This document shows positions 8,771-22,471 of a stretch of DNA of 64,000 nt, piece after piece; the first letter of the stretch is position 1, and every line of letters begins with the position of its first letter. The stretch lies in assembly GCF_032854445.1 (NCBI RefSeq), contig NW_027018073.1, positions 1 to 64,000 of the forward strand, read 5' to 3'. A program made the translations under genes and the position numbers. The notes beneath the pieces are model-generated. The model was not told the DNA's origin, did not search any database, and worked only from the letters and a program-made list of their open reading frames with translations. This DNA comes from Liolophura sinensis. Taxonomy: Eukaryota > Mollusca > Polyplacophora > Chitonida > Chitonidae.

Positions 8771-11700
8771 ACATAACTTATAATCAAAAGTTGAATATAG
8801 TAATGACCAGTCGCGATATTACATAGTAAATGTAGCCGAATTGAATTAGCAAAAAGCCCAAGCAAAAATCCAAAAGTGGAAAAACTGTTCCAATGCTGTT
8901 GGTAAGAGGCTAATCCGACGTATTTTGTGACGAGAAATCGAATGGTGCAAACCGCGTTGCTCTCCGACCAATACTTTTGGCTGTAGCGACAATTGAATGA
9001 GCATTTATGTGAAAATCACGTGCCTAACAACGGCTCTTACTCCATGGAAACCAAGGAAATTTGCAATTTTTCAACAGCTGGAGATGCCTGGCCCAATTGC
9101 GCATCTTTTGGCACCTTTTTGATGTGGGTCAGTGTTTAACTGTACTTTTTACAGCAGACTGTATCAAGTACCTTGTGTTTTTTATATACAAATGGTGTGG
9201 TTTTTCAACATGTAGATAAAGACATTGAGTTTGTCTTCGACTTAGAAGTAAGACAATTGCTGGATGAGTTAAATGGGCTTGGCCCAAAGATTTGACGTCT
9301 TCTGGGCTACCGAAGGGCACATAACTTATAATCAAAAGTTGAATATAGTAATGACCAGTCGCGATATTACATAGTAAATGTAGCCTAATTTAATTAGCAA
9401 AAAGCCCAAGCAAAAATCCAAAAGTGGAAAAACTGTTCCAATGCTGCTGGTAAGAGGCTAATCCGACGTATTTTGTGACGAGAAATCGAATGGTGCAAAC
9501 CGCGTTGCTCTCCGACCAATACTTTTGGCTGTACCGACAATTGAATGAGCATTTATGTGAAAATCACGTGCCTAACAACGGCTCTTACTCCATGGAAACC
9601 AAGGAAATTTGCAATTTTTCAACAGCTGGAGATGCCTGGCCCAATTGCGCATCTTTTGGCACCTTATTGATGTGGGTCAGTGTTTAATTGTACTTTTTAC
9701 AGCAGACTGTATCAAGTACCTTGTGTTTTTTATATACAAATGGTGTGGTTTTTCAACATGTAGATAAAGACATTGAGTTTGTCTTCGACTTAGAAGTAAG
9801 ACAATTGCTGGATGAGTTAAATGGGCTTGGCCCAAAGATTTGACGTCTTCTGGGCTACCGAACGGCACATAACTTATAATCAAAAGTTGAATATAGTAAT
9901 GACCAGTCGCGATATTACATAGTAAATGTAGCCGAATTGAATTAGCAAAAAGCCCAGGCAAAAATCCAAAAGTGGAAAAACTGTTCCAATGCTGCTGGTA
10001 AGAGGCTAATCCGACGTATTTTGTGACGAGAAATCGAATGGTGCAAACCGCGTTGCTCTCCGACCAATACTTTTGGCTGTAGCGACAATTGAATGAGCAT
10101 TTATGTGAAAATCACGTGCCCAGCAACGGCTCTTACTCCATGGAAACCAAGGAAATTTGCAATTTTTCAACAGCTGGAGATGCCTGGCCCAATTGCGCAT
10201 CTTTTGGCACCTTATTGATGTGGGTCAGTGTTTAATTGTACTTTTTACAGCAGACTGTATCAAGTACCTTGTGTTTTTTATATACAAATGGTGTGGTTTT
10301 TCAACATGTAGATAAAGACATTGAGTTTGTCTTCGACTTAGAAGTAAGACAATTGCTGGATGAGTTAAATGGGCTTGGCCCAAAGATTTGACGTCTTCTG
10401 GGCTACCGAAGGGCACATAACTTATAATCAAAAGTTGAATATAGTAATGACCAGTCGCGATATTACATAGTAAATGTAGCCGAATTTAATTAGCAAAAAT
10501 CCCAGGCAAAAATCCAAAAGTGGAAAAACTGTTCCAATGCTGCTGGTAAGAGGCTAATCCGACGTATTTTGTGACGAGAAATCGAATGGTGCAAACCGCG
10601 TTGCTCTCCGACCAATACTTTTGGCTGTAGCGACAATTGAATGAGCATTTATGTGAAAATCACGTGCCTAACAACGGCTCTTACTCCATGGAAACCAAGG
10701 AAATTTGCAATTTTTCAACAGCTGGAGATGCCTGGCCCAATTGCGCATCTTTTGGCACCTTATTGATGTGGGTCAGTGTTTAATTGTACTTTTTACAGCA
10801 GACTGTATCAAGTACCTTGTGTTTTTTATATACAAATGGTGTGGTTTTTCAACATGTAGATAAAGACATTGAGTTTGTCTTCGACTTAGAAGTAAGACAA
10901 TTGCTGGATGAGTTAAATGGGCTTGGCCCAAAGATTTGACGTCTTCTGGGCTACCGAAGGGCAAATAACTTATAATCAAAAGTTGAATATAGTAATGACC
11001 AGTCGCGATATTACATAGTAAATGTAGCCGAATTTAATTAGCAAAAATCCCGGGCAAAAATCCAAAAGTGGAAAAACTGTTCCAATGCTGCTGGTAAGAG
11101 GCTAATCCGACGTATTTTGTGACGAGAAATCGAATGGTGCAAACCGCGTTGCTCTCCGACCAATACTTTTGGCTGTAGCGACAATTGAATGAGCATTTAT
11201 GTGAAAATCACGTGCCTAACAACGGCTCTTACTCCATGGAAACCAAGGAAATTTGCAATTTTTCAACAGCTGGAGATGCCTGGCCCAATTGCGCATCTTT
11301 TGGCACCTTATTGATGTGGGTCAGTGTTTAATTGTACTTTTTACAGCAGACTGTATCAAGTACCTTGTGTTTTTTATATACAAATGGTGTGGTTTTTCAA
11401 CATGTAGATAAAGACATTGAGTTTGTCTTCGACTTAGAAGTAAGACAATTGCTGGATGAGTTAAATGGGCTTGGCCCAAAGATTTGACGTCTTCTGGGCT
11501 ACCGAAGGGCACATAACTTATAATCAAAAGTTGAATATAGTAATGACCAGTCGCGATATTACATAGTAAATGTAGCCTAATTTAATTAGCAAAAAGCCCA
11601 AGCAAAAATCCAAAAGTGGAAAAACTGTTCCAATGCTGCTGGTAAGAGGCTAATCCGACGTATTTTGTGACGAGAAATCGAATGGTGCAAACCGCGTTGC

Positions 11701-12058
11701 TCTCCGACCAATACTTTTGGCTGTAGCGACAATTGAATGAGCATTTATGTGAAAATCACGTGCCTAACAACGGCTCTTACTCCATGGAAACCAAGGAAAT
11801 TTGCAATTTTTCAACAGCTGGAGATGCCTGGCCCAATTGCGCATCTTTTGGCACCTTATTGATGTGGGTCAGTGTTTAATTGTACTTTTTACAGCAGACT
11901 GTATCAAGTACCTTGTGTTTTTTATATACAAATGGTGTGGTTTTTCAACATGTAGATAAAGACATTGAGTTTGTCTTCGACTTAGAAGTAAGACAATTGC
12001 TGGATGAGTTAAATGGGCTTGGCCCAAAGATTTGACGTCTTCTGGGCTACCGAAGGGC
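8771..12058 (+). repeat. Segment M17-M22, second copy of the 10-monomer-offset duplication
   Basis: Monomers start at 8771, 9319, 9867, 10415, 10963 and 11511. The succession of variants matches 3290-6577. Private differences include CTGTTGG at about 8899, CACCTTTTTG at about 9117 and GTACCGAC at about 9533. The last removes a stop and opens an extra short plus frame (9475-9687). The last monomer, M22, also begins the next 7-monomer block, so two duplications overlap. Confidence 0.88.
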
Positions 12059-15000
12059 ACATAACTTATAATCAAAAGTTGAATATAGTAATGACCAGTC
12101 GCGATATTACATAGTAAATGTAGCCGAATTGAATTAGCAAAAAGCCCAGGCAAAAATCCAAAAGTGGAAAAACTGTTCCAATGCTGCTGGTAAGAGGCTA
12201 ATCCGACGTATTTTGTGACGAGAAATCGAATGGTGCAAACCGCGTTGCTCTCCGACCAATACTTTTGGCTGTAGCGACAATTGAATGAGCATTTATGTGA
12301 AAATCACGTGCCCAGCAACGGCTCTTACTCCATGGAAACCAAGGAAATTTGCAATTTTTCAACAGCTGGAGATGCCTGGCCCAATTGCGCATCTTTTGGC
12401 ACCTTATTGATGTGGGTCAGTGTTTAATTGTACTTTTTACAGCAGACTGTATCAAGTACCTTGTGTTTTTTATATACAAATGGTGTGGTTTTTCAACATG
12501 TAGATAAAGACATTGAGTTTGTCTTCGACTTAGAAGTAAGACAATTGCTGGATGAGTTAAATGGGCTTGGCCCAAAGATTTGACGTCTTCTGGGCTACCG
12601 AAGGGCACATAACTTATAATCAAAAGTTGAATATAGTAATGACCAGTCGCGATATTACATAGTAAATGTAGCCGAATTTAATTAGCAAAAAGCCCAAGCA
12701 AAAATCCAAAAGTGGTAAAACTGTTCCAATGCTGTTGGTAAGAGGCTAATCCGACGTATTTTGTGACGAGAAATTGAATGGTGCAAACCGCGTTGCTCTC
12801 CGACCAATACTTTTGGCTGTAGCGACAATTGAATGAGCATTTATGTGAAAATCACGTGCCTAACAACGGCTCTTACTCCATGGAAACCAAGGAAATTTGC
12901 AATTTTTCAACAGCTGGAGATGCCTGGCCCAATTGCGCATCTTTTGGCACCTTATTGATGTGGGTCAGTGTTTAATTGTACTTTTTACAGCAGACTGTAT
13001 CAAGTACCTTGTGTTTTTTATATACAAATGGTGTGGTTTTTCAACATGTAGATAAAGACATTGAGTTTGTCTTCGACTTAGAAGTAAGACAATTGCTGGA
13101 TGAGTTAAATGGGCTTGGCCCAAAGATTTGACGTCTTCTGGGCTACCGAAGGGCAAATAACTTATAATCAAAAGTTGAATATAGTAATGACCAGTCGCTA
13201 TATTACATAGTAAATGTAGCCGAATTTAATTAGCAAAAATCCCGGGCAAAAATCCAAAAGTGGAAAAACTGTTCCAATGCTGCTGGTAAGAGGCTAATCC
13301 GACGTATTTTGTGACGAGAAATCGAATGGTGCAAACCGCGTTGCTCTCCGACCAATACTTTTGGCTGTAGCGACAATTGAATGAGCATTTATGTGAAAAT
13401 CACGTGCCTAACAACGGCTCTTACTCCATGGAAACCAAGGAAATTTGCAATTTTTCAACAGCTGGAGATGCCTGGCCCAATTGCGCATCTTTTGGCACCT
13501 TATTGATGTGGGTCAGTGTTCAATTGTGCTTTTTACAGCAGACTGTATCAAGTACCTTGTGTTTTTTATATACAAATGGTGTGGTTTTTCAACATGTAGA
13601 TAAAGACATTGAGTTTGTCTTCGACTTAGAAGTAAGACAATTGCTGGATGAGTTAAATGGGCTTGGCCCAAAGATTTGACGTCTTCTGGGCTACCGAAGG
13701 GCACATAACTTATAATCAAAAGTTGAATATAGTAATGACCAGTCGCGATATTACATAGTAAATGTAGCCTAATTTAATTAGCAAAAAGCCCAAGCAAAAA
13801 TCCAAAAGTGGAAAAACTGTTCCAATGCTGCTGGTAAGAGGCTAATCCGACGTATTTTGTGACGAGAAATCGAATGGTGCAAACCGCGTTGCTCTCCGAC
13901 CAATACTTTTGGCTGTAGCGACAATTGAATGAGCATTTATGTGAAAATCACGTGCCTAACAACGGCTCTTACTCCATGGAAACCAAGGAAATTTGCAATT
14001 TTTCAACAGCTGGAGATGCCTGGCCCAATTGCGCATCTTTTGGCACCTTATTGATGTGGGTCAGTGTTTAATTGTACTTTTTACAGCAGACTGTATCAAG
14101 TACCTTGTTGTTTTTATATACAAATGGTGTGGTTTTTCAACATGTAGATAAAGACATTGAGTTTGTCTTCGACTTAGAAGTAAGACAATTGCTGGATGAG
14201 TTAAATGGGCTTGGCCCAAAGATTTGACGTCTTCTGGGCTACCGAAGGGCACATAACTTATAATCAAAAGTTGAATATAGTAATGACCAGTCGCGATATT
14301 ACATAGTAAATGTAGCCGAATTTAATTAGCAAAAAGCCCAAGCAAAAATCCAAAAGTGGAAAAACTGTTCCAATGCTGCTGGTAAGAGGCTAATCCGACG
14401 TATTTTGTGACGAGAAATCGAATGGTGCAAACCGCGTTGCTCTCCGACCAACACTTATGGCTGTAGCTACAATTGAATGAGCATTTATGTGAAAATCACG
14501 TGCCTAACAACGGCTCTTACTCCATGGAAACCAAGGAAATTTGTAATTTTTCAACAGCTGGAGATGCCTGGCCCAATTGCGCATCTTTTGGCACCTTATT
14601 GATGTGGGTCAGTGTTTAATTGTACTTTTTACAGCAGACTGTATCAAGTACCTTGTGTTTTTTATATACAAATGGTGTGGTTTTTCAACATGTAGATAAA
14701 GACATTGAGTTTGTCTTCGACTTAGAAGTAAGACAATTGCTGGATGAGTTAAATGGGCTTGGCCCAAAGATTTGACGTCTTCTGGGCTACCTAAGGGCAC
14801 ATAACTTATAATCAAAAGTTGAATATAGTAATGACCAGTCGCGATATTACATAGTAAATGTAGCCGAATTTAATTAGCAAAAATCCCGGGCAAAAATCCA
14901 AAAGTGGAAAAACTGTTCCAATGCTGCTGGTAAGAGGCTAATCCGACGTATTTTGTGACGAGAAATCGAATGGTGCAAACCGCGTTGCTCTCCGACCAAT

Positions 15001-15346
15001 ACTTTTGGCTGTAGAGACAATTGAATGAGCATTTATGTGAAAATCACGTGCCCAGCAACGGCTCTTACTCCATGGAAACCAAGGAAATTTGCAATTTTTC
15101 AACAGCTGGAGATGCCTGGCCCAATTGCGCATCTTTTGGCACCTTATTGATGTGGGTCAGTGTTTAATTGTACTTTTTACAGCAGACTGTATCAAGTACC
15201 TTGTGTTTTTTATATACAAATGGTGTGGTTTTTCAACATGTAGATAAAGACATTGAGTTTGTCTTCGACTTAGAAGTAAGACAATTGCTGGATGAGTTAA
15301 ATGGGCTTGGCCCAAAGATTTGACGTCTTCTGGGCTACCGAAGGGC
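11511..15346 (+). repeat. 7-monomer higher-order block, copy 1 (M22-M28)
   Basis: Monomers start at 11511, 12059, 12607, 13155, 13703, 14251 and 14799. Ordered markers are: AGCCTAATT; GAATTGAATT with GTGCCCAGC; GTGGTAAAA with GCTGTTGG, AAATTGAATGG and, at the end, GGGCAAATAAC; CGCTATATT, CCCGGGC and TTCAATTGTGC; TTGTTGTTT; CAACACTTATGG with CTACCTAAGG; CCCGGGC with GTAGAGACAA. The identical order follows immediately at 15347, so the pair is a direct tandem duplication of 3836-3837 bp. Confidence 0.92.
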
Positions 15347-18300
15347 ACATAACTTATAATCAAAAGTTGAATATAGTAATGACCAGTCGCGATATTACAT
15401 AGTAAATGTAGCCTAATTTAATTAGCAAAAAGCCCAAGCAAAAATCCAAAAGTGGAAAAAACTGTTCCAATGCTGCTGGTAAGAGGCTAATCCGACGTAT
15501 TTTGTGACGAGAAATCGAATGGTGCAAACCGCGTTGCTCTCCGACCAATACTTTTGGCTGTAGCGACAATTGAATGAGCATTTATGTGAAAATCACGTGC
15601 CTAACAACGGCTCTTACTCCATGGAAACCAAGGAAATTTGCAATTTTTCAACAGCTGGAGATGCCTGGCCCAATTGCGCATCTTTTGGCACCTTATTGAT
15701 GTGGGTCAGTGTTTAATTGTACTTTTTACAGCAGACTGTATCAAGTACCTTGTGTTTTTTATATACAAATGGTGTGGTTTTTCAACATGTAGATAAAGAC
15801 ATTGAGTTTGTCTTCGACTTAGAAGTAAGACAATTGCTGGATGAGTTAAATGGGCTTGGCCCAAAGATTTGACGTCTTCTGGGCTACCGAAGGGCACATA
15901 ACTTATAATCAAAAGTTGAATATAGTAATGACCAGTCGCGATATTACATAGTAAATGTAGCCGAATTGAATTAGCAAAAAGCCCAGGCAAAAATCCAAAA
16001 GTGGAAAAACTGTTCCAATGCTGCTGGTAAGAGGCTAATCCGACGTATTTTGTGACGAGAAATCGAATGGTGCAAACCGCGTTGCTCTCCGACCAATACT
16101 TTTGGCTGTAGCGACAATTGAATGAGCATTTATGTGAAAATCACGTGCCCAGCAACGGCTCTTACTCCATGGAAACCAAGGAAATTTGCAATTTTTCAAC
16201 AGCTGGAGATGCCTGGCCCAATTGCGCATCTTTTGGCACCTTATTGATGTGGGTCAGTGTTTAATTGTACTTTTTACAGCAGACTGTATCAAGTACCTTG
16301 TGTTTTTTATATACAAATGGTGTGGTTTTTCAACATGTAGATAAAGACATTGAGTTTGTCTTCGACTTAGAAGTAAGACAATTGCTGGATGAGTTAAATG
16401 GGCTTGGCCCAAAGATTTGACGTCTTCTGGGCTACCGAAGGGCACATAACTTATAATCAAAAGTTGAATATAGTAATGACCAGTCGCGATATTACATAGT
16501 AAATGTAGCCGAATTTAATTAGCAAAAAGCCCAAGCAAAAATCCAAAAGTGGTAAAACTGTTCCAATGCTGTTGGTAAGAGGCTAATCCGACGTATTTTG
16601 TGACGAGAAATTGAATGGTGCAAACCGCGTTGCTCTCCGACCAATACTTTTGGCTGTAGCGACAATTGAATGAGCATTTATGTGAAAATCACGTGCCTAA
16701 CAACGGCTCTTACTCCATGGAAACCAAGGAAATTTGCAATTTTTCAACAGCTGGAGATGCCTGGCCCAATTGCGCATCTTTTGGCACCTTATTGATGTGG
16801 GTCAGTGTTTAATTGTACTTTTTACAGCAGACTGTATCAAGTACCTTGTGTTTTTTATATACAAATGGTGTGGTTTTTCAACATGTAGATAAAGACATTG
16901 AGTTTGTCTTCGACTTAGAAGTAAGACAATTGCTGGATGAGTTAAATGGGCTTGGCCCAAAGATTTGACGTCTTCTGGGCTACCGAAGGGCAAATAACTT
17001 ATAATCAAAAGTTGAATATAGTAATGACCAGTCGCTATATTACATAGTAAATGTAGCCGAATTTAATTAGCAAAAATCCCGGGCAAAAATCCAAAAGTGG
17101 AAAAACTGTTCCAATGCTGCTGGTAAGAGGCTAATCCGACGTATTTTGTGACGAGAAATCGAATGGTGCAAACCGCGTTGCTCTCCGACCAATACTTTTG
17201 GCTGTAGCGACAATTGAATGAGCATTTATGTGAAAATCACGTGCCTAACAACGGCTCTTACTCCATGGAAACCAAGGAAATTTGCAATTTTTCAACAGCT
17301 GGAGATGCCTGGCCCAATTGCGCATCTTTTGGCACCTTATTGATGTGGGTCAGTGTTCAATTGTGCTTTTTACAGCAGACTGTATCAAGTACCTTGTGTT
17401 TTTTATATACAAATGGTGTGGTTTTTCAACATGTAGATAAAGACATTGAGTTTGTCTTCGACTTAGAAGTAAGACAATTGCTGGATGAGTTAAATGGGCT
17501 TGGCCCAAAGATTTGACGTCTTCTGGGCTACCGAAGGGCACATAACTTATAATCAAAAGTTGAATATAGTAATGACCAGTCGCGATATTACATAGTAAAT
17601 GTAGCCTAATTTAATTAGCAAAAAGCCCAAGCAAAAATCCAAAAGTGGAAAAACTGTTCCAATGCTGCTGGTAAGAGGCTAATCCGACGTATTTTGTGAC
17701 GAGAAATCGAATGGTGCAAACCGCGTTGCTCTCCGACCAATACTTTTGGCTGTAGCGACAATTGAATGAGCATTTATGTGAAAATCACGTGCCTAACAAC
17801 GGCTCTTACTCCATGGAAACCAAGGAAATTTGCAATTTTTCAACAGCTGGAGATGCCTGGCCCAATTGCGCATCTTTTGGCACCTTATTGATGTGGGTCA
17901 GTGTTTAATTGTACTTTTTACAGCAGACTGTATCAAGTACCTTGTTGTTTTTATATACAAATGGTGTGGTTTTTCAACATGTAGATAAAGACATTGAGTT
18001 TGTCTTCGACTTAGAAGTAAGACAATTGCTGGATGAGTTAAATGGGCTTGGCCCAAAGATTTGACGTCTTCTGGGCTACCGAAGGGCACATAACTTATAA
18101 TCAAAAGTTGAATATAGTAATGACCAGTCGCGATATTACATAGTAAATGTAGCCGAATTTAATTAGCAAAAAGCCCAAGCAAAAATCCAGAAGTGGCAAA
18201 ACTGTTCCAATGCTGCTGGTAAGAGGCTAATCCGACGTATTTTGTGACGAGAAATCGAATGGTGCAAACCGCGTTGCTCTCCGACCAACACTTATGGCTG

Positions 18301-19183
18301 TAGCTACAATTGAATGAGCATTTATGTGAAAATCACGTGCCTAACAACGGCTCTTACTCCATGGAAACCAAGGAAATTTGTAATTTTTCAACAGCTGGAG
18401 ATGCCTGGCCCAATTGCGCATCTTTTGGCACCTTATTGATGTGGGTCAGTGTTTAATTGTACTTTTTACAGCAGACTGTATCAAGTACCTTGTGTTTTTT
18501 ATATACAAATGGTGTGGTTTTTCAACATGTAGATAAAGACATTGAGTTTGTCTTCGACTTAGAAGTAAGACAATTGCTGGATGAGTTAAATGGGCTTGGC
18601 CCAAAGATTTGACGTCTTCTGGGCTACCTAAGGGCACATAACTTATAATCAAAAGTTGAATATAGTAATGACCAGTCGCGATATTACATAGTAAATGTAG
18701 CCGAATTTAATTAGCAAAAATCCCGGGCAAAAATCCAAAAGTGGAAAAACTGTTCCAATGCTGCTGGTAAGAGGCTAATCCGACGTATTTTGTGACGAGA
18801 AATCGAATGGTGCAAACCGCGTTGCTCTCCGACCAATACTTTTGGCTGTAGAGACAATTGAATGAGCATTTATGTGAAAATCACGTGCCCAGCAACGGCT
18901 CTTACTCCATGGAAACCAAGGAAATTTGCAATTTTTCAACAGCTGGAGATGCCTGGCCCAATTGCGCATCTTTTGGCACCTTATTGATGTGGGTCAGTGT
19001 TTAATTGTACTTTTTACAGCAGACTGTATCAAGTACCTTGTGTTTTTTATATACAAATGGTGTGGTTTTTCAACATGTAGATAAAGACATTGAGTTTGTC
19101 TTCGACTTAGAAGTAAGACAATTGCTGGATGAGTTAAATGGGCTTGGCCCAAAGATTTGACGTCTTCTGGGCTACCGAAGGGC
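15347..19183 (+). repeat. 7-monomer higher-order block, copy 2 (M29-M35)
   Basis: Monomers start at 15347, 15896, 16444, 16992, 17540, 18088 and 18636. The markers repeat copy 1 in order. Differences seen are one extra A at 15456-15461 and two substitutions at about 18190-18198 (CCAGAAGTGGCAAAA in place of CCAAAAGTGGAAAAA). The two copies abut exactly. After 19183 the next monomer resembles M24/M31 at its start but then has the TTGTTGTTT allele, so a third copy is not continued. Confidence 0.92.
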
Positions 19184-22100
19184 ACATAACTTATAATCAA
19201 AAGTTGAATATAGTAATGACCAGTCGCGATATTACATAGTAAATGTAGCCGAATTTAATTAGCAAAAAGCCCAAGCAAAAATCCAAAAGTGGTAAAACTG
19301 TTCCAATGCTGTTGGTAAGAGGCTAATCCGACGTATTTTGTGACGAGAAATTGAATGGTGCAAACCGCGTTGCTCTCCGACCAATACTTTTGGCTGTAGC
19401 GACAATTGAATGAGCATTTATGTGAAAATCACGTGCCTAACAACGGCTCTTACTCCATGGAAACCAAGGAAATTTGCAATTTTTCAACAGCTGGAGATGC
19501 CTGGCCCAATTGCGCATCTTTTGGCACCTTATTGATGTGGGTCAGTGTTTAATTGTACTTTTTACAGCAGACTGTATCAAGTACCTTGTTGTTTTTATAT
19601 ACAAATGGTGTGGTTTTTCAACATGTAGATAAAGACATTGAGTTTGTCTTCGACTTAGAAGTAAGACAATTGCTGGATGAGTTAAATGGGCTTGGCCCAA
19701 AGATTTGACGTCTTCTGGGCTACCGAAGGGCACATAACTTATAATCAAAAGTTGAATATAGTAATGACCAGTCGCGATATTACATAGTAAATGTAGCCGA
19801 ATTTAATTAGCAAAAAGCCCAAGCAAAAATCCAAAAGTGGTAAAACTGTTCCAATGCTGCTGGTAAGAGGCTAATCCGACGTATTTTGTGACGAGAAATC
19901 GAATGGTGCAAACCGCGTTGCTCTCCGACCAAGACTTATGGCTGTAGCTACAATTGAATGAGCATTTATGTGAAAATCACGTGCCTAACAACGGCTCTTA
20001 CTCCATGGAAACCAAGGAAATTTGCAATTTTTCAACAGCTGGAGATGCCTGGCCCAATTGCGCATCTTTTGGCACCTTATTGATGTGGGTCAGTGTTTAA
20101 TTGTACTTTTTACAGCAGACTGTATCAAGTACCTTGTTGTTTTTATATACAAATGGTGTGGTTTTTCAACATGTAGATAAAGACATTGAGTTTGTCTTCG
20201 ACTTAGAAGTAAGACAATTGCTGGATGAGTTAAATGGGCTTGGCCCAAAGATTTGACGTCTTCTGGGCTACCGAAGGGCACATAACTTATAATCAAAAGT
20301 TGAATATAGTAATGACCAGTCGCGATATTACATAGTAAATGTAGCCGAATTGAATTAGCAAAAAGCCCAGGCAAAAATCCAAAAGTGGAAAAACTGTTCC
20401 AATGCTGCTGGTAAGAGGCTAATCCGACGTATTTTGTGACGAGAAATCGAATGGTGCAAACCGCGTTGCTCTCCGACCAATACTTTTGGCTATAGCGACA
20501 ATTGAATGAGCATTTATGTGAAAATCACGTGCCTAACAACGGCTCTTACTCCATGGAAACCAAGGAAATTTGCAATTTTTCAACAGCTGGAGATGCCTGG
20601 CCCAATTGCGCATCTTTTGGCACCTTATTGATGTGGGTCAGTGTTCAATTGTACTTTTTACAGCAGACTGTATCAAGTACCTTGTGTTTTTTATATACAA
20701 ATGGTGTGGTTTTTCAACATGTAGATAAAGACATTGAGTTTGTCTTCGACTTAGAAGTAAGACAATTGCTGGATGAGTTAAATGGGCTTGGCCCAAAGAT
20801 TTGACGTCTTCTGGGCTACCGAAGGGCACATAACTTATAATCAAAAGTTGAATATAGTAATGACCAGTCGCGATATTACATAGTAAATGTAGCCTAATTT
20901 AATTAGCAAAAAGCCCAAGCAAAAATCCAAAAGTGGAAAAACTGTTCCAATGCTGCTGGTAAGAGGCTAATCCGACGTATTTTGTGACGAGAAATCGAAT
21001 GGTGCAAACCGCGTTGCTCTCCGACCAATACTTTTGGCTGTAGCGACAATTGAATGAGCATTTATGTGAAAATCACGTGCCTAACAACGGCTCTTACTCC
21101 ATGGAAACCAAGGAAATTTGCAATTTTTCAACAGCTGGAGATGCCTGGCCCAATTGCGCATCTTTTGGCACCTTATTGATGTGGGTCAGTGTTTAATTGT
21201 ACTTTTTACAGCAGACTGTATCAAGTACCTTGTGTTTTTTATATACAAATGGTGTGGTTTTTCAACATGTAGATAAAGACATTGAGTTTGTCTTCGACTT
21301 AGAAGTAAGACAATTGCTGGATGAGTTAAATGGGCTTGGCCCAAAGATTTGACGTCTTCTGGGCTACCGAAGGGCACATAACTTAAAATCAAAAGTTGAA
21401 TATAGTAATGGCCAGTCGCGATATTACATAGTAAATGTAGCCGAATTTAATTAGCAAAAAGCCCAAGCAAAAATCCAAAAGTGGAAAAACTGTTCCAATG
21501 CTGCTGGTAAGAGGCTAATCCGACGTATTTTGTGACGAGAAATCGAATGGTGCAAACCGCGTTGCTCTCCGACCAACACTTATGGCTGTAGCTACAATTG
21601 AATGAGCATTTATGTGAAAATCACGTGCCTAACAACGGCTCTTACTCCATGGAAACCAAGGAAATTTGCAATTTTTCAACAGCTGGAGATGCCTGGCCCA
21701 ATTGCGCATCTTTTGGCACCTTATTGATGTGGGTCAGTGTTTAATTGTACTTTTTACAGCAGACTGTATCAAGTACCTTGTGTTTTTTATATACAAATGG
21801 TGTGGTTTTTCAACATGTAGATAAAGACATTGAGTTTGTCTTCGACTTAGAAGTAAGACAATTGCTGGATGAGTTAAATGGGCTTGGCCCAAAGATTTGA
21901 CGTCTTCTGGGCTACCGAAGGGCACATAACTTATAATCAAAAGTTGAATATAGTAATGGCCAGTCGCGATATTACATAGTAAATGTAGCCGAATTTAATT
22001 AGCAAAAAGCCCAAGCAAAAATCCAAAAGTGGGAAAACTGTTCCAATGCTGCTGGTAAGAGGCTAATCCGACGTATTTTGTGACGAGAAATCGAATGGTG

Positions 22101-22471
22101 CAAACCGCGTTGCTCTCCGACCAAAACTTATGGCTGTAGCTACAATTGAATGAGCATTTATGTGAAAATCACGTGCCTAACAACGGCTCTTACTCCATGG
22201 AAACCAAGGAAATTTGCAATTTTTCAACAGCTGGAGATGCCTGGCCCAATTGCGCATCTTTTGGCACCTTATTGATGTGGGTCAGTGTTTAATTGTACTT
22301 TTTACAGCAGACTGTATCAAGTACCTTGTTGTTTTTATATACAAATGGTGTGGTTTTTCAACATGTAGATAAAGACATTGAGTTTGTCTTCGACTTAGAA
22401 GTAAGACAATTGCTGGATGAGTTAAATGGGCTTGGCCCAAAGATTTGACGTCTTCTGGGCTACCGAAGGGC
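19184..22471 (+). repeat. Monomers M36-M41, mosaic region
   Basis: Monomers start at 19184, 19732, 20280, 20828, 21376 and 21924. M36 carries GCTGTTGG with AAATTGAATGG, also seen in M24, M31, M52 and M53. M37 is the first of the CAAGACTTATGG monomers. M38 has TGTTCAATT. M39 ends with ACTTAAAATC at its junction with M40. M40 and M41 share GTAATGGCCAG (about 21405 and 21953), found again in M56 (about 30175). Confidence 0.75.
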
